Of a stretch of 64,000 nucleotides of DNA, positions 11,345-24,094 are shown one piece after another. Source of the stretch: Boletus sp. NGJ. Its lineage: Eukaryota; Basidiomycota; Agaricomycetes; Boletales; Boletaceae. The DNA is taken from positions 529,010-593,009 of the forward strand of contig JAGTXK010000119.1 of assembly GCA_019096195.1 (NCBI GenBank). Direction: 5' to 3'. The position numbers were made by a program, and so were the translations under genes. The notes beneath the pieces are model-generated. The model searched no databases. It was not told where the DNA came from and saw nothing but the letters and a program-made list of their open reading frames with translations. Every line of letters begins with the position of its first letter. Positions within the stretch are counted from its first letter, which is position 1.

Positions 11345-11650
11345 AAAATTACTACTATGACTATGACTACTATGGATGTACTATGAATGCTATGAAATGC
11401 TATGGTATTATGACACTATGATACTATGAACACTATGAATATACTATGAATACTATGAATACACTTTCAATACTATGACACTATAAACACTATGAACACT
11501 ATGAAATGCTATGGTACTATGATACTATGATACTATGCACACTATGAATATACTATGGATACTATGAAGACACTTTCAATACTATGATACTATGAATACT
11601 ATGAGTTATCTATGAAATTACCATGGCACTATGAGCACTATGATGAAATC
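11345..11650 (-). repeat. TCATAGT array in inverted orientation
   Basis: Dense ACTATGA units, the reverse complement of the TCATAGT arrays at 1183-1390 and 2325-2412. The retrotransposon is therefore bracketed by arrays of the same motif in opposite orientations. Confidence 0.8.
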
Positions 11651-12559
11651 CTGTGCTTACTGATGTGCAGGCCTAGGACATGGGCAACAGATCGTGCAGC
11701 TGTGGTTGTCAGAGAAGTGGAGGTTGACGTTGAATGTTTGAATGTTGAGCGCTTGAGCTGCACGACTTAAAAATTTGCATGTGACATAATCAACTGTCAT
11801 GTGACTTCACTTGCAAAAATTTGTCTAAGTTCCGAAGCGTTAGGAAAGGTTGGCTACACTTGATTAGCTTACTGTAATCACCCAGATCAGTACATACTAT
11901 TATGGACATCTCTACCACAATAGTAAATTAAATTTGTACACATTTTCAGGGATCACACATGTCCTTGTCTGATGCCAGAACACCCGGGCCGTTTGGCAGA
12001 CAGCGGGGCTACATTAGTCAGACATCTTACCTGTTATGGCAGCACAGCATACGGTCCTATGTCTCTCCGATGCGCGGAGAGTGACGCTGACTGGTTGTCA
12101 CACCTGGATGACCCCTGGAGCCTCTCTGGATGTCTGGTGGACACCCAAGGTGTTATGTCACACAAATATATCATATATGCCATACCACAAACAGCCTTCA
12201 CATTACTCCAAGCACATCATACTTATATTCACACAATATTGAAAATATATTAAACTAACCTTTTCCGTCAAATGTCACTGTTTTGAGAGCCTGACTCAGG
12301 TGTGTACCAGGTATGGACGGACTGCTTATTTTATTAACTTAGGGTGATCGATTGATTCGCCGTGTCGCGCTGGCATGGTGTCACACGGTACACCCACTGA
12401 AGAGATCAGTCGGTTCACAGGTTTCCAGAACAAGAACAAGTTCTTCGAATTGCTTGTCTATCTAGGTTTGCACCTGGAATGCATAGTATTCTGTTTCTTG
12501 CCTCTTCTAGGCGTACACACCCGCGGGCATCACTCAAAACATGCATTACTAAGCGTCAC
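11651..12559. other. Intergenic, no gene recognised
   Basis: Unique-looking DNA with only short frames (for example 11972-12253 plus) lacking motifs. Confidence 0.5.
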
Positions 12560-13210
12560 AGAGAGGTTCTCGGTGCCCGTGTACCTGTAACGGACGAGGG
12601 AGGTGGCATGGAATGTGATCCAAGTAAGCAGTGATCTATCAGTCCAGATATTGACGAAAACTTAAAAGAGGATGGTTTGCAATGATCGCAAATCAGCACT
12701 GTTGGAAGTTATATCTTATATTGAGTTCAGACGGCGACCAGGAAGGATGAGTAATATTGTATAAGAGTTAGTTCCGATGAGTCGCTTTCATTTTCCTGCT
12801 TCTCGACTTCATTTCCTTTTCTTTGCATAGACGCGTATTACCATACCCACCACAGCGTAATTCACGATTAGACACATCAAGGGGATCCCATGAACCCGTC
12901 AATCCGAGATTCAAGGACAGTGCCTTTCCAGCCCCTCACTGGGTAAGATCTTATTGTCCTGACTGCCCGTCTGCATGGCGCACTGGCAGATCAATACGGG
13001 ACATGTTCAAGAGGGCGACCTATTTCCACGGTTATTTCTCCGTTCCTTCCCGTCAAATCTGTTTCACCCACGGAAGAACTTGACAGAGCAGGCAATAGTC
13101 GGTCTTTTTCATGTTCCAACCCCTCAATTCTCGACGACAGAAGTAGGGAACGACAAAAAAGGGAATTCCGCCCACAGTGATGACATAGTGTCGAACGTGA
13201 ACATTAATTA
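12560..13210 (+). repeat. Direct repeat block R1 upstream of P450-1
   Basis: Shares several ordered segments with 19930-20330 in the same orientation: GGTTCTCGGTG..CGTGTACCT, GTAAGCAGTGATC, CTGTTGGAAGTTATATC, GTCGCTTTCATTTTCCT, ATTAGACACATCAAGG and ATAGTGTCGAACGTGAAC. A few hundred further bases to 13800 show nothing else. Confidence 0.75.
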
Positions 13211-13801
13211 GGATCACCCTTGCGCCACTTGAAACTGATGGAAAATGGGGGTGAACACATAAGCATGGGGGTTCCAACGCGAACGGGAGACGGCTGGATG
13301 AATTAATGAGTCACGTTGGATGAGTCTTTCAAGGAGCCAAGGATCATATTGAATCTCCAAAATCCCGGTGTGTGACATCGCTATCTTCAAGTTTGTCCCG
13401 GGCTCCCAACTTTTCGTTCGAGTTCCGTTCGCTCAGGTCAGACTGTAAGGGTGCCTAAGAAATTAATTCGTGGGCAGAGAAAAGAAGCAAATGGAGATTT
13501 CACTGAGCTCCAGGTCCTGTGAACTCGTAAATCTGAAACTCGCACATATGCATACTTGCCTTTCTCGCGATGATGCCGCGGTAGGCCGATCATGCGCTGA
13601 TCTCCCCAACATGGACAACTTTTCTCACCCGTTGAAATGGCGATCCCCCGTGGCACCGGACATATGATGTGAGACATGTTGACGAGTGCGGCCGATTTCC
13701 ACAGTCCCTTTTCTTTTTATTGCTGCTCCCGCCTAACTCGAACAAATCCGTCTAAATGCATGCTGGAAGAGGAACCCTCTAGAAGAACTCGGCACTGAAA
13801 G

Positions 13802-13808
13802 TATATAA
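13802..13808 (+). promoter_or_regulatory. TATA box of P450-1
   Basis: TATATAAAG lies about 80 bp upstream of the ATG at 13888, a normal fungal spacing. The paralog at 20371-22740 keeps a TATA box at the same distance. Confidence 0.6.
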
Positions 13809-13887
13809 AGGGTGGGAGCCTGAGGTTTAACAGGAATTTGGACAGTTGCCCACTCGCACCTCTCCTTCTCATATACTATCTTCAACC

Positions 13888-16232
13888 ATGTCTCTCGGCG
13901 TATTGTTATCCACGACTCGAACCGCGTCGGAGGTCTTCGATGCTGTTCTGACCCGCCTTCGTCCCCATCATTGGTATACGTTCGATGCCACCGTCGCCTG
14001 TGCTGCAATCTGGACCCTCCTCCGTTGGCTCCGCACATACCGTCAACAACTCCGCACTACACGGTTGCGAGGACCCCCCAGCGAGAGCTTCCTCTACGGC
14101 GTTGGCAAACGCATCCTCGATGCTGAGGACTCGGGTGCCATATACGAGGCGTGGGCGCAGGAATATGGTCCAGTATACGAGATTCCAGCGACCTTGGGGA
14201 CTAAGAAGATCGTCTTGTGTGATCCCAAGGCGATCGCATATTACTATTCCAAGGAAACGTGGACATATATTCTGACCCCATTCTCCAGAGCGTTGTTCGC
14301 GATGTTCGTGCGTAGTTGGTGTCAACCCTCGTGCTGTACAATGTGGCTGATGCTGGGAGCAAGATTGGGAAAGGTCTCATATGGGCCCATGGAGATGATC
14401 ATAAGAGGTATACCCATCATTTGATACGTGGCCGGCATGGAACATTGACCTATTCCGTCAGACAACGCAAGTCTTTAACCCCTGCTTTCAGCGTCGCTGC
14501 CATTCGACAGTTATCATCAATTTTCTACGACTCAGCATACAAGGTCAGAACACACCCCAACAACAATGGTACTTGTCTAACGTGCATCTGAACTCGTTTA
14601 AAGGCGAAAGGAGCCTGGGATGTCCTGATCGAGTCGAATGGCGGGGATAGTGTTATCATTGAGGTCCAAAACTGGTGCGTTTCGCGATTTGGCTTTTCGT
14701 ACCTTCCTAACCAATCTCCGACCTGTTGATGTTGAAGGATGAACCACATATCGTATGCTTCTCCCTTCCCTCTTCCCGCAATGCATCCATAATTAGTGTG
14801 GCAGACTCGATACTATTGGTCTCGCAGGTTTCTCTCACAATTTTGGAGCACTGGAAGGCAAGCACGCACAAGTTACCAAAGTCTTCGACACATTTGGCGG
14901 TTCCCCTCGTTCCACGGTCCTCAATAAAGCCCTTTTTCTGTTGGGGGAGTTCTTCCCTTTCCTTGCGTGGGTACCCACCCGACGCACGAGGCTCAGACTG
15001 AAGCTCAACGAGGCAATGGAAGATATTCTGGATGTGTTGCTGGCCCGAACAAAGAGAGAGTTAGAGATGGGTGTAATCGAAGGCAAGGGAGATAGGTCTA
15101 TTATTGGATTGCTCAGTACGTGCTCCATTCCAAATGATCATTTGCATGCACTACTGACCTACTCAAAGTCAAGGGGGCGTATAGCGATTCGGATTTCCAC
15201 TTGACGAAAGCTGAGGTCATGGCCCAGGTAAACGAATCTCGTTACACCCGTCCTCGGGGTCCGCCGTTGACATTTGTTTTATAGATGAAACTGTTGCTCA
15301 CCGCAGGGTATGAAACGACTTCTAGTATGTGTCTTCGCTGTATATTCCCGAATGCATCCTGGCTCATACACATCTCCACTCTAGTCAGCTTGACTGTAAA
15401 TCCCACCTATGCATTCTCCATGCATCGACTTAACGGTTTCACAGTGGGCTCTGCTCGAGCTTTCGCGTAACCCCGACGTGCAGACAAAGCTGCGAAAGGA
15501 GCTCCTCGAGCATGGCGCAGACCCAACATACGATGAACTCACAAACAGTCTTCCCTATCTCGACGCTGTCGTCCATGAGATCCTCCGTGTTCACCCGCCT
15601 ATTGCCGAGTTTACACGTATTGTACGTCCCCATTCACCTCTCTATTCCTCCCATCTCATGATCTAGTGTGTATACCACGCTGTCGATGACTGTCGATGAT
15701 ATGCCACCTCCATAGGCCGCCGAAGATGATGTCATCCCACTCTCCGAACCAGTCCGCACGAAATCCGGCAAGCTGGTCGACAGCCTGACCATCGCCAAAG
15801 GCACCCTCATCGCTATCTCGATGGAATCTATGAACCGCTCCGCCGCGCTGTGGGGTGAGGACGCCAAAATCTTCCGGCCCTGCCGATGGCTCGAGGATGC
15901 GCACGGTCGGAATGGAATACCTGCCAAGGCCAGAGAAATTCAGGGGCACCGGCACTTGCTCACGTTCGTGGATGGGCCGAGGATGTGTTTGGGCAAGAAT
16001 TTTGCCGTGACGGAGTTCAAGGTGTGTGTGGGTGCAGCGCAGAGTGGCAATTGATTATGACGTTTTTTTTTGGTAGGTGGTGTTGACGGTGCTCATCAAG
16101 AATTTCGTTTTTGAGCTGCGTGATGGTATCGATTCCAAAATCGAAATCGGGAGAGGTGTGCTTCCAAGGCCAAACATCGTGGGTGAGGTGGGAAGCAAGC
16201 TACCTATGCGTGTACAACCGTATGTTGCCTGA
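13888..16232 (+). CDS. Cytochrome P450 monooxygenase, copy 1
   Basis: Twelve exons: 13888-14307, 14364-14407, 14462-14543, 14604-14674, 14738-14752, 14805-15115, 15169-15227, 15285-15324, 15385-15395, 15445-15621, 15716-16021, 16077-16232. Together they give 1692 nt, a 563-residue protein with no internal stop. A hydrophobic N-terminal segment (about residues 25-50) should anchor it in the ER. C-helix W-A-H-G-D-D-H-K-R is at the exon 2/3 junction. The I-helix motif AGYETTS is in exon 8, the ExxR motif EILR in exon 10, and the heme loop FVDGPRMCLG in exon 11, with Cys as the thiolate ligand. P450s take electrons from NADPH reductase and oxidise small hydrophobic substrates; the substrate here is unknown. 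Exons 5 (15 nt) and 9 (11 nt) are micro-exons confirmed by the paralog. Confidence 0.93.
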
Positions 16233-16256
16233 GGTCGGAACAACGAGATCAATCAA

Positions 16257-16423
16257 CTTATGTAGCAGGAATAAAGACTTACAAAATACGAGGAAACAAA
16301 GAAGAAAAATACCGCAATCATGAACAGAGCTTCAGGTAGTCTCATCGAACGTGTAACCGAACTGTAACTCCTTTGAATCCCTTGGTGACCCGTACCCCGA
16401 GTGGCATCTTGTAGGTGACATCG
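16257..16423 (+). repeat. Inverted repeat, left arm, flanking NTPase pseudogene A
   Basis: Starts 25 bp behind the P450-1 stop. Its reverse complement matches 19685-19850 over about 165 bp with scattered differences (for example TTACAGTTCGGTTACACG and TTTGTAAGTCTTTATTC blocks). Confidence 0.8.
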
Positions 16424-16689
16424 TTAGGCCCATCAGCTCTGCCGTCGTCATCCTCATCTGAAAACCTGGCAACTATATTGTATCGAAACCAACCTCGATC
16501 ATCTGAATGGCCACTTCATCATCGGCATCCATTGCATCAAGTCTTTGAAGATCAGTACCATGTGTATGGAGGGAATGTTACTAGTCACGCCGAGAAGAAC
16601 TGATAAGGGGTGGCTGATAATGAAAACTCCGAAACTTTTATGTTCCGCCGAGGCCCAACTCCTACACATTCTGCGTCCGCCGTGATCAA

Positions 16690-19640
16690 GCTCAAAGTTT
16701 GAACGTCACGAACAGCATGCCCCTACCGTTGCTCCAGATCGCTTCACCGATGCCACTCACCAGAATCTCGACGCCGCTGTGAATAAAATTTACCCACCTA
16801 ACAGCATCACACTTCCTGGATCTCTTTCCATCTATGGCGCCCTTCTGTTCGTTGTCATTACTTTTGAGAACTCCGACAAGTTCTTCGACACCAAGTACCA
16901 TAGCTTTTCCGAGGCGGTCAAACTGACTGCCGGTAATGAAGAGCTGCGAAATATGCTCGCTTCCGCCTGGGAGCACAAATCATACCGCCAAATTCGGAAC
17001 CTCGGTATGTGTGCGATCAACTATGATGATTTCTGGTCAAGTTTATTGCCGTGGACGGTGGCACTGCATAGCAATCCTTTGCCGTAATGACAATGACTCC
17101 TCGCTTCGTGAGTTTCGATGCAGCATATCTCCCGCTCTGTTCATTACTTGATCATGCACCCTAGAACCGCCCCTTACGAACGAGGCTCAGGAAAATTTGA
17201 TGTTCGCGTTGACCAACCCTCCTTATATAGGTCGTGCTGTCGACGCTTTATACGAATATCTTAGGCGAAACCAACGCAAGTTCGCTGACCCCACGACTCG
17301 CGGGTATTATGCTAGGTTCTGTTCAGAGTTCAGAGTTCCGGAACAGGAAAGACGCGCACAATGATAGAGGTTTTCCTTCTTTTCACGAATGCCTACAACA
17401 GAGCGCTCATACATATTCATGTGTAGCTTGCTCGCAAAGGCGTCTTAGTGTTGTACATGAATCTTCGGCCTATCGCGGATCAATCTGGATTTCCTGTTCG
17501 CGATGACGTTCCCGCGTCGATCCTGAACGAAGACAGTGGTTCCCAGATGCACTATCATAACAATTGCTGTGCCTTTTTTTGCAGCCATCTTCAAACTTGT
17601 GTACGAGCATCTATCTGATCGAAAATGTGATGGCAAAGCTGCAGTCGAGGGCTGGAATAATGACTGGGACATACGGTCGTCACCTCGTGCCGGTCCTTTT
17701 GCTCGGCTGAAAAGCACATATGACGAGGTAGGCCTGGTGCAATATTAACTTCTTGATCACCTTTTGTTGACTGTGTGGTAGATCAAGAAGGACATAAACA
17801 ATGCCATGGGTGTGTAATACGCGAAGCTACTACTATGCTGCAGTGCTCATCCGTCGCAATTGCAATATCAGTTATCGACAACACGTCTGGCCGTTCAAAT
17901 TCCGCTAGCGACTTCGCTGTACGACGCATGGTGGATAATCATACTAGAATGACTGGCTTATTCTCCTCAGCTTTTCCCGATGACGCGTCAAACAAGCCAA
18001 AGCTAGTTATTCCCCTAGACGAAGCTCACCCACTGCAAGAGCTGAAAGAATTTCGTCGTGCAACCACACTTCTCCGGGTCATCCAGTCGTATTCTGGAAA
18101 TTCCTTCTCAGCCGCAGTATGGGTAATCTTTGCATCAACAACGTCGAAGGTCGCCCACTTTACGTCTCCACAAACATTGTGTACGTGCCACACTGCGTCT
18201 TTGCTATCTTGCTAACGGGTCTTGTAGCTAACTCCGCAAGAGTCTCAGTCCAGGGCGATTTATTATTCCCGCCATTTTCTGAGTTGGGGTGGGATCACCA
18301 TGCTCCCCGTCTCGGTACTGTTCCATCGTCTGAGGTTGCTAAAGCAGAACATATTCCATGTTATGGCCGTCCTCTGTGAGTTTCTACCTCGTTTACATGA
18401 TTCCCGGGGGGTGCCGACTATTCACTGACAGGTGGTTCTTGATGAAGCACCCCACGTTCGAACAGATGTTCAATCTCGCCACGCAAAAGCTAAGCGGGAC
18501 TTCTCAGTACGACGCAACTGATTCACGTCAAGCACTTGCAGTCCTCGCGCAGAGATTTGGCCTCGATATCTGTTTCGGTCACCAAGACGCCGTTCGCTAC
18601 GTAGAAACTTCTGTTGCGAGCCACCTCCGGGTTTGCATCACAACAACCGACGATTGTCTCTGGAGCTATACCACTTACCCATCCGAGCCATTGCTGTCTT
18701 GTGCCGCCACGTTCTTATTGCACAGCACTGTTAACTCGTTGGAACGAACGTTGGCAATGCTGGTGACAAAAGTTGAGAACGGGATGATCGACATTGGGCA
18801 ACGTGACGAGCTCGTTGGCCGAATGCTTTGGCTCCTTGCGAAAGACCTCTTCGTTCTTGGCACACACAAGAACCGTAATACGGTTGTGCAGGGAAACGGG
18901 TTCGAGGCAGAGTTGATTCACTGCCAAATGATACCCGTTATCGCTTTTTTCGAGTTTGTATTCGGTGACAGTTTTCTGGTCTGAATGTCCAGGTGCCAGG
19001 AGCACATTCAAAGATGCATATGTAAACTTCTCTCGCTGGATTTCCATGGATGCCAACATCAGACAGAAAGAGAGAGATGGGAGGCCACTGGAGCAACTAC
19101 CGTATGTTGTTTGGATTATCTCATCCAATCAATCATTGATGGCATATGCAGCTTGGATGAATGGACGTTGCGGCACTGGCAACGAACAAGTGCCGTGCAG
19201 TGTTGCTACAATCAGCCGCTCATCGACAAAATAATTCCCATCTACTTCAAATCTGGCGATCCCGAGAGTGGCATGTCCCAAATTCTTATATCAGACAACG
19301 ACCGCCTTTCCACAGATTCTTCGACGCTGTCCAGTATCGAAAGAACACATGACAGCATCGGTGGACCAAAGCACTTTCTGCACCGTCCCTATATCGTGAT
19401 CTTAGCCGACCTCGGCCTCCAGAAAGTTGGATTGGATTCGGTCACCTTCCCTGATGAATCTTCCCTGCGGCTGGGAAACGACATGGCGTGTCTTCGTATT
19501 CACCCGCTTGGATTCAGCCCCAAAACGTATACATTTTTACAGGACTTCCCGTAGTGTTCAATATGCTGGAAACCTTGGTTCAAAGGCAAGGGATTCCGGG
19601 GAAACCATGTGCGCAATTGCTGCAGGACCAAGTTAGGTAC
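16690..19640 (+). pseudogene. P-loop NTPase family member A, broken
   Basis: Follows the domain order of the readable copy at 38427-41610. An N-terminal segment ends in SYRQIRNL (16716-17004). A 'VDALYEYL...YYARFC' segment at 17232-17325 leads to the P-loop SSGTGKTR (about 17329-17352), but a frameshift lies directly before it, next to a tandem CAGAGTT duplication. Then come a YMNLR strand (17453-17470), Walker B KLVIPLDEAH (17999-18030), a sensor-like WVIFASTTSK (18120-18150), LFPPFSELGWD, a helical C-terminal region with SEPLLSC and GMIDIGQRDEL, and the final domain HWQRTSAVQCCYNQPLIDK with MSQILISD. Further shifts occur near 18985 and 19555, and no good start codon is visible. Inverted repeats bracket it. 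Confidence 0.85.
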
Positions 19641-19684
19641 GGGATGGCAAGGCACGGCACGTGACGTGGGAACGGTGGAGCTCT

Positions 19685-19850
19685 GTGACTGGCAAGATGC
19701 TACACTGACTGTTGCGGGTCACCTAGGGATTCAAAGGGGTTACAGTTCGGTTACACGCTCGATGAGAACACCTGCAGCTCTGTTCACCACTGTGGTATTT
19801 TCTTCTTTGTTTCCTCATATTTTGTAAGTCTTTATTCTTGCGACATAAGT
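19685..19850 (-). repeat. Inverted repeat, right arm, flanking NTPase pseudogene A
   Basis: Partner of 16257-16423. It begins just behind the last recognisable codons of pseudogene A, so the 3.6 kb segment 16257-19850 has the outline of a terminal-inverted-repeat cassette. Confidence 0.8.
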
Positions 19851-19929
19851 AGTTCACGGTTTCAAAGGCTGGCGGCCTTGCAGACCTTTTTTGTGAGGAG
19901 TTAATTGGTGTAAAATACAGGTCGGAATC

Positions 19930-20330
19930 CAGCGGTTCTCGGTGTTCGTGTACCTATAACGAGTAAGCAGTGATCCGTCATTGTTCTCCAAACATCAACG
20001 ATGATCACTATTTAGTACTGTTGGAAGTTATATCGAGTTCGGACGGCGACCGGGAAGAATGAGTATATCGTATAAGAGGTAAGGTCTGATAAGTCGCTTT
20101 CATTTTCCTACGTACTACATCCCGCTTTCATTTCCTTTTCTTTACATAGACGCATACTTACTGGCCACGGCATAATTCACTATTAGACACATCAAGGCAA
20201 CCCTGTCGATCCGAGACTCGTGTCCACACAGTGAGAATGGTCATGTGCTGATCTCTCCATCTCCCCAGCCCCTTAAATCCCGCCAGCAGTGATGAAATAG
20301 TGTCGAACGTGAACATACTAAATAATTAAT
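19930..20330 (+). repeat. Direct repeat block R2
   Basis: Second copy of the 12560-13210 block in the same orientation, somewhat shorter. Here it lies downstream of the minus-strand P450-2, whereas R1 lies upstream of P450-1. Confidence 0.75.
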
Positions 20331-20370
20331 GTCGTAAAGCGACTTCAGCATCTGTCAGTTCGCTCCAACC

Positions 20371-22740
20371 TCAGGCAACGTATGATCTAACACGCAGAGG
20401 TAACTTGCATCCCACCTCACCCGCAAGCGTCGGTCGGGGAAGAATACATGAGTCTTTCCCAATTTCAATCTTGGAATCGATACCATCACGCAACTCAAAG
20501 ACGAAATTCTTGACGAGCACTGTGAGCACCGCCTACCACAAAATAAAACGCCGTCAGAATCAATGACCACCCTACACTGCAGCAACACACCTTGAACTCC
20601 GCCACGGCAAAATTCTTGCCCACACACGTCCTCGGCCCATCCACGAACGTGAGCAAGTGCCGATGTCCTTGAATTTCTCTGGCCTTGGCAGGTATTCCAT
20701 TCCGACCGTGCGCGTCCTCGAGCCATCGGCTGGGCCGGAAGATTTTGGCGTCCTCACCCCAAATAGCGGCGGAACGATTCATAGATTCCATCGAGTTAGT
20801 GACGAGGGTGCCTTTGGCGATGGTCAGGCTGTCGACCAGCTTGCCGGATTTCGTGCGGACTGGTTCGGAGAGTGGTATGACATCATCTTCGGCGGCCTAT
20901 GGAGGTGGCATATCATCGACAATCATCGACAGCGTGGCATACACAATAGATCATGAGATGGGAGGAATAGAGAGGTGAATGGGGACGTACAATACGTGTA
21001 AACTCGGCAATAGGCGGGTGAACACGGAGGATCTCATGGACGACGGCGTCGAGATAGGGAAGACTGTTTGTGAGTTCATCGTATGTTGGGTCTGCGCCAT
21101 GCTCGAGGAGCTCCTTTCGCAGCTTTGTCTGCACATCCGGGTTACGCGAGAGCTCGAGCAGGGCCCACTAGGAGAGCGGTCAGTCGATATGCGGGAGAAT
21201 GCATAGGTGGAATTTACGGTCAAGCTGACTAGTGTGGAAACACACGAGTCAGGATGCGTTCAAGGATATAGATATACAGCGAAGACACATACTAGAAGTC
21301 GTGTCGTACCCTGCAAAGAGCACCACTTTCATCTATAAAACCAACGTCGACGACGGACCTGGATGACGGTTGCAAGGAAATTCATTTACCTGGGCTATGA
21401 CTTCAGCTTTCGTCAAGTGGAATTCCGAATTTTCATTCGCCCCTTTAACTATTTTTCAAGTCAAGCAGGTCAGTGATGCATGCAAATGAACCTTTGGAAT
21501 AGATAACATACTGAGCAATCCAATAACAGACCTCTCTTCGTTGTCCCCGAATGCACCCATCTCCAGCTCCTTCTGTGTTCTGGCCAGCAACGCATTCGAG
21601 ATCTCTTCCATTCCAACGTTGAGCCTCTGGAATTGCCTTGAGCGTGAGGTAGGTATCCACGCAACTAACGGGAAGATCAGCCCTAAGAGAAAAATCACGT
21701 TGTCGAGGGTCATGGAGCGAAATATGCCGAATGCGTCAAAAAGTTCCGAGACGTATGCGTGCTTGCCTTCAAGCGTGCCAAAATTGTAAGAGAAACCTGC
21801 GAGACCGATAGTATCGAGTCTGCCACAGTAATTATGGATGTGTCACAAGAAGAACGTAAGGAGAACATACGATATGTGGTTCATCCTTCAAGATTAACAA
21901 GTCAGAGATCGGTGACGAAAGTACACAATGGCGTTTGACAAAACACACCAGTTTTGGACTTCGATGATAGCGCTATCCCCACCGCTCGACTCGATCAGAA
22001 CATCCCAAGCTGCTTTCGCCTTGAAGCGAGTTGAATTTCAGATTAGATATGGACTACTCCCGTACAATGGAAATCTGACCTTGTACGCTGAGTCGTAGAA
22101 AATCGATGTTAGCTGCCGGATGGCAGCGATACTGAAAGCAGGGTTCAGAGACTTGCGTTGTCTGGCAAATTTAGTCAATGTTTCCTCCTAAGAATTATAG
22201 TGATTAAAATATGGGTATACCTCTTATGATCCTCTCCATGAGCCCATGCCAGACCTTTCCCAAACTGAATCCAAGCATCAACCACATTATACGACGAGAG
22301 GGTCGTCCTCAACCACGTACCAAATTTGCAGTCGTTTTCTTGACAAACGGGGTCTGAATATACGTCCACGTGTCCTTGGAGTAAAAATGTGCGATCGCCT
22401 TGGGATCGCACAAGACGATGTTCTTACTCCCCAAGGTCGATGGGACCTCGTATACTGGACCATATTCCTGTGCCCACGCTTCATATATGGCGCCCGCGTC
22501 CTCAGCAAAAAGGATGCGCTTGCCAACGCCGTAGAGGATGCTCTCGCTTGGGGGTCCTCGCAACTGTGTAGTGCGGAGTTGCCGACGGAATGTGCGGAGC
22601 CAACGAAGGAGGGTCCAAATTGCAGCGCAAGCCATGGTGGCATCGAGCGTATGCCACCGATATGGACGAAGGTGAGTTAGGACGGTGTCCAATACCTCTG
22701 ACGCCGTCCGGGCTGTGAAAAATAATATATCGAGCGACAT
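20371..22740 (-). CDS. Cytochrome P450 monooxygenase, copy 2
   Basis: Intact paralog of the gene at 13888 with the same 12-exon structure on the minus strand: 22740-22321, 22264-22221, 22161-22080, 22019-21949, 21885-21871, 21819-21512, 21448-21390, 21332-21293, 21228-21218, 21167-20991, 20896-20591, 20532-20371. The sum is 1695 nt, 564 residues. Motifs: N-terminal hydrophobic anchor, GLAWAHGEDHKR C-helix region, AGYDTTS in the I helix (Asp where copy 1 has Glu), EILR, and heme loop FVDGPRTCVG. Exon 6 is one codon shorter than in copy 1. Exon lengths and phases are otherwise the same except for the final exon, which supports the gene model. The two genes converge on NTPase pseudogene A. An in-frame ATG 42 bases further up (22782) is possible, but the paralog supports 22740. 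Confidence 0.93.
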
Positions 22741-22813
22741 AGTAAACGACAAAGTGTCAGTGGAAGAGAGGTGAGGTTTCAACTGTCGGATACGTTGTTA
22801 GACCTCCCGGATC

Positions 22814-22820
22814 CTTTATA
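22814..22820 (-). promoter_or_regulatory. TATA box of P450-2
   Basis: TATAAAG on the minus strand about 75-80 bp before the ATG at 22740, as in copy 1. Confidence 0.55.
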
Positions 22821-22829
22821 TTCCTTCCG

Positions 22830-24090
22830 TGCCGTCTTTTAGAAACGGAAAGGCGAATGTGTTCGAATTTGGCGGAAGAAAAAAAAGGGAAAGCGACTGC
22901 GGAAATACTGCCGCCGTGGTCAACATGTTCCAGCATCATCCGAATGATCCGATACACTGGCATCACGAGGTGATAGGCGTTTACGCGGACGAGAGACGGG
23001 AGAGCAGTGCATGATCGTGGCTACCGAGGCATCGTCGCAAGAAAAGCATGTATAAGTGTGCGTGAGTTTCAGTTAACGGGTTCGCACTGTGGACTTGCTC
23101 AAGGCGGCTCAGTGAGATCTCCAATCGTGGATTATGCCGCGGTACGATGGTACACGTCTACAACGAAGGAAATGAAGTCGGCGGGACAAAGACAGCGGCG
23201 TCACGCACCGGGATATTGGAGTGTCCATGTATCCTTGGCTCCTTGAACAACTCCAGGAGTCAGGATCCAGTCTGACTCATCCAGTCTGACATCTGCATCC
23301 CGGTTTCCCGCGTCCGCGTTCATTATCATCATCAGCCCATACAAAGCCGATTTTCCATCACTTCCAAATGGCGCGAGGGTGATCCTAATGGTCGCCTTCG
23401 ACGTTATTTCGTGCAGGTTGTCCTTTTTCTTTGTCGTTCTCTGCCCTCCTGCAGTCGAGTTTGATCACGGAACACGAAAAAGAGGCACCAATTACGTTTC
23501 CCGCTTACTCCCATTGACCATCCGCAGCGAACTTATCTGCAACAAAGTGATCCATATTTGCGCGCTCTGTCCAGACCACCCGTCGTACTACCATGGCGTC
23601 TCAGTACTTCATGCATGGGGCCGATCCCCATTACTCACCTCCAGCGCTGGCCGCTGCCCATTGCCGGGCTCAAGAGCACGCATCAACGAACCGACGGGGC
23701 TTCATTTAAATTTGTCAGCGGTCTGACGTGTCGAGAGTCTAACCAATTAATCAAGGAATAGTGTCGGTCCGTATGCTGCACAATTAACGATGCCGCATCA
23801 CGAACGACCAAAATTGTACCCTGCATAATGTTCAGTATAATTCCATTAATTGGCCGTCTTGTCTGTTTTGATGTGAGCATGCTGTTCGTGCCCTGAATTC
23901 CCCTGCATCCTGTTACATTAAGCTTGAGGTGTCGAATCTCCTCATTGTGTGCACTCAAGTTTAGCAGAGACACTTTGTGTGATACAGAACAATGAGAGCT
24001 CATAATCCTAGCTCACCCACTGAAGACTCTGGTTGGCAGCACTGTGGTTAGCTTGGATCATGGAAACGTCAATCTCGAATTTGAGCCAAT
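22830..24090. other. Intergenic, at most one tiny ORF
   Basis: No recognisable gene. A 38-codon frame at 23593-23709 plus (opening MASQYFMHGADP) has an ordinary ATG context but no known match; it may be the first exon of a lost gene or chance. Confidence 0.4.
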
Positions 24091-24094
24091 CATG

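Noticed and set aside
12975-13211. Short gene upstream of P450-1
   Set aside because: It lies in repeat block R1, and the second copy at 19930-20330 does not keep the frame.
20657-20978. Open frames opposite P450 exons (also at 15634-15955, 25934-26243, 22246-22680)
   Set aside because: The same antisense shadow appears in every P450 copy because the sense sequence is conserved; no independent motif.
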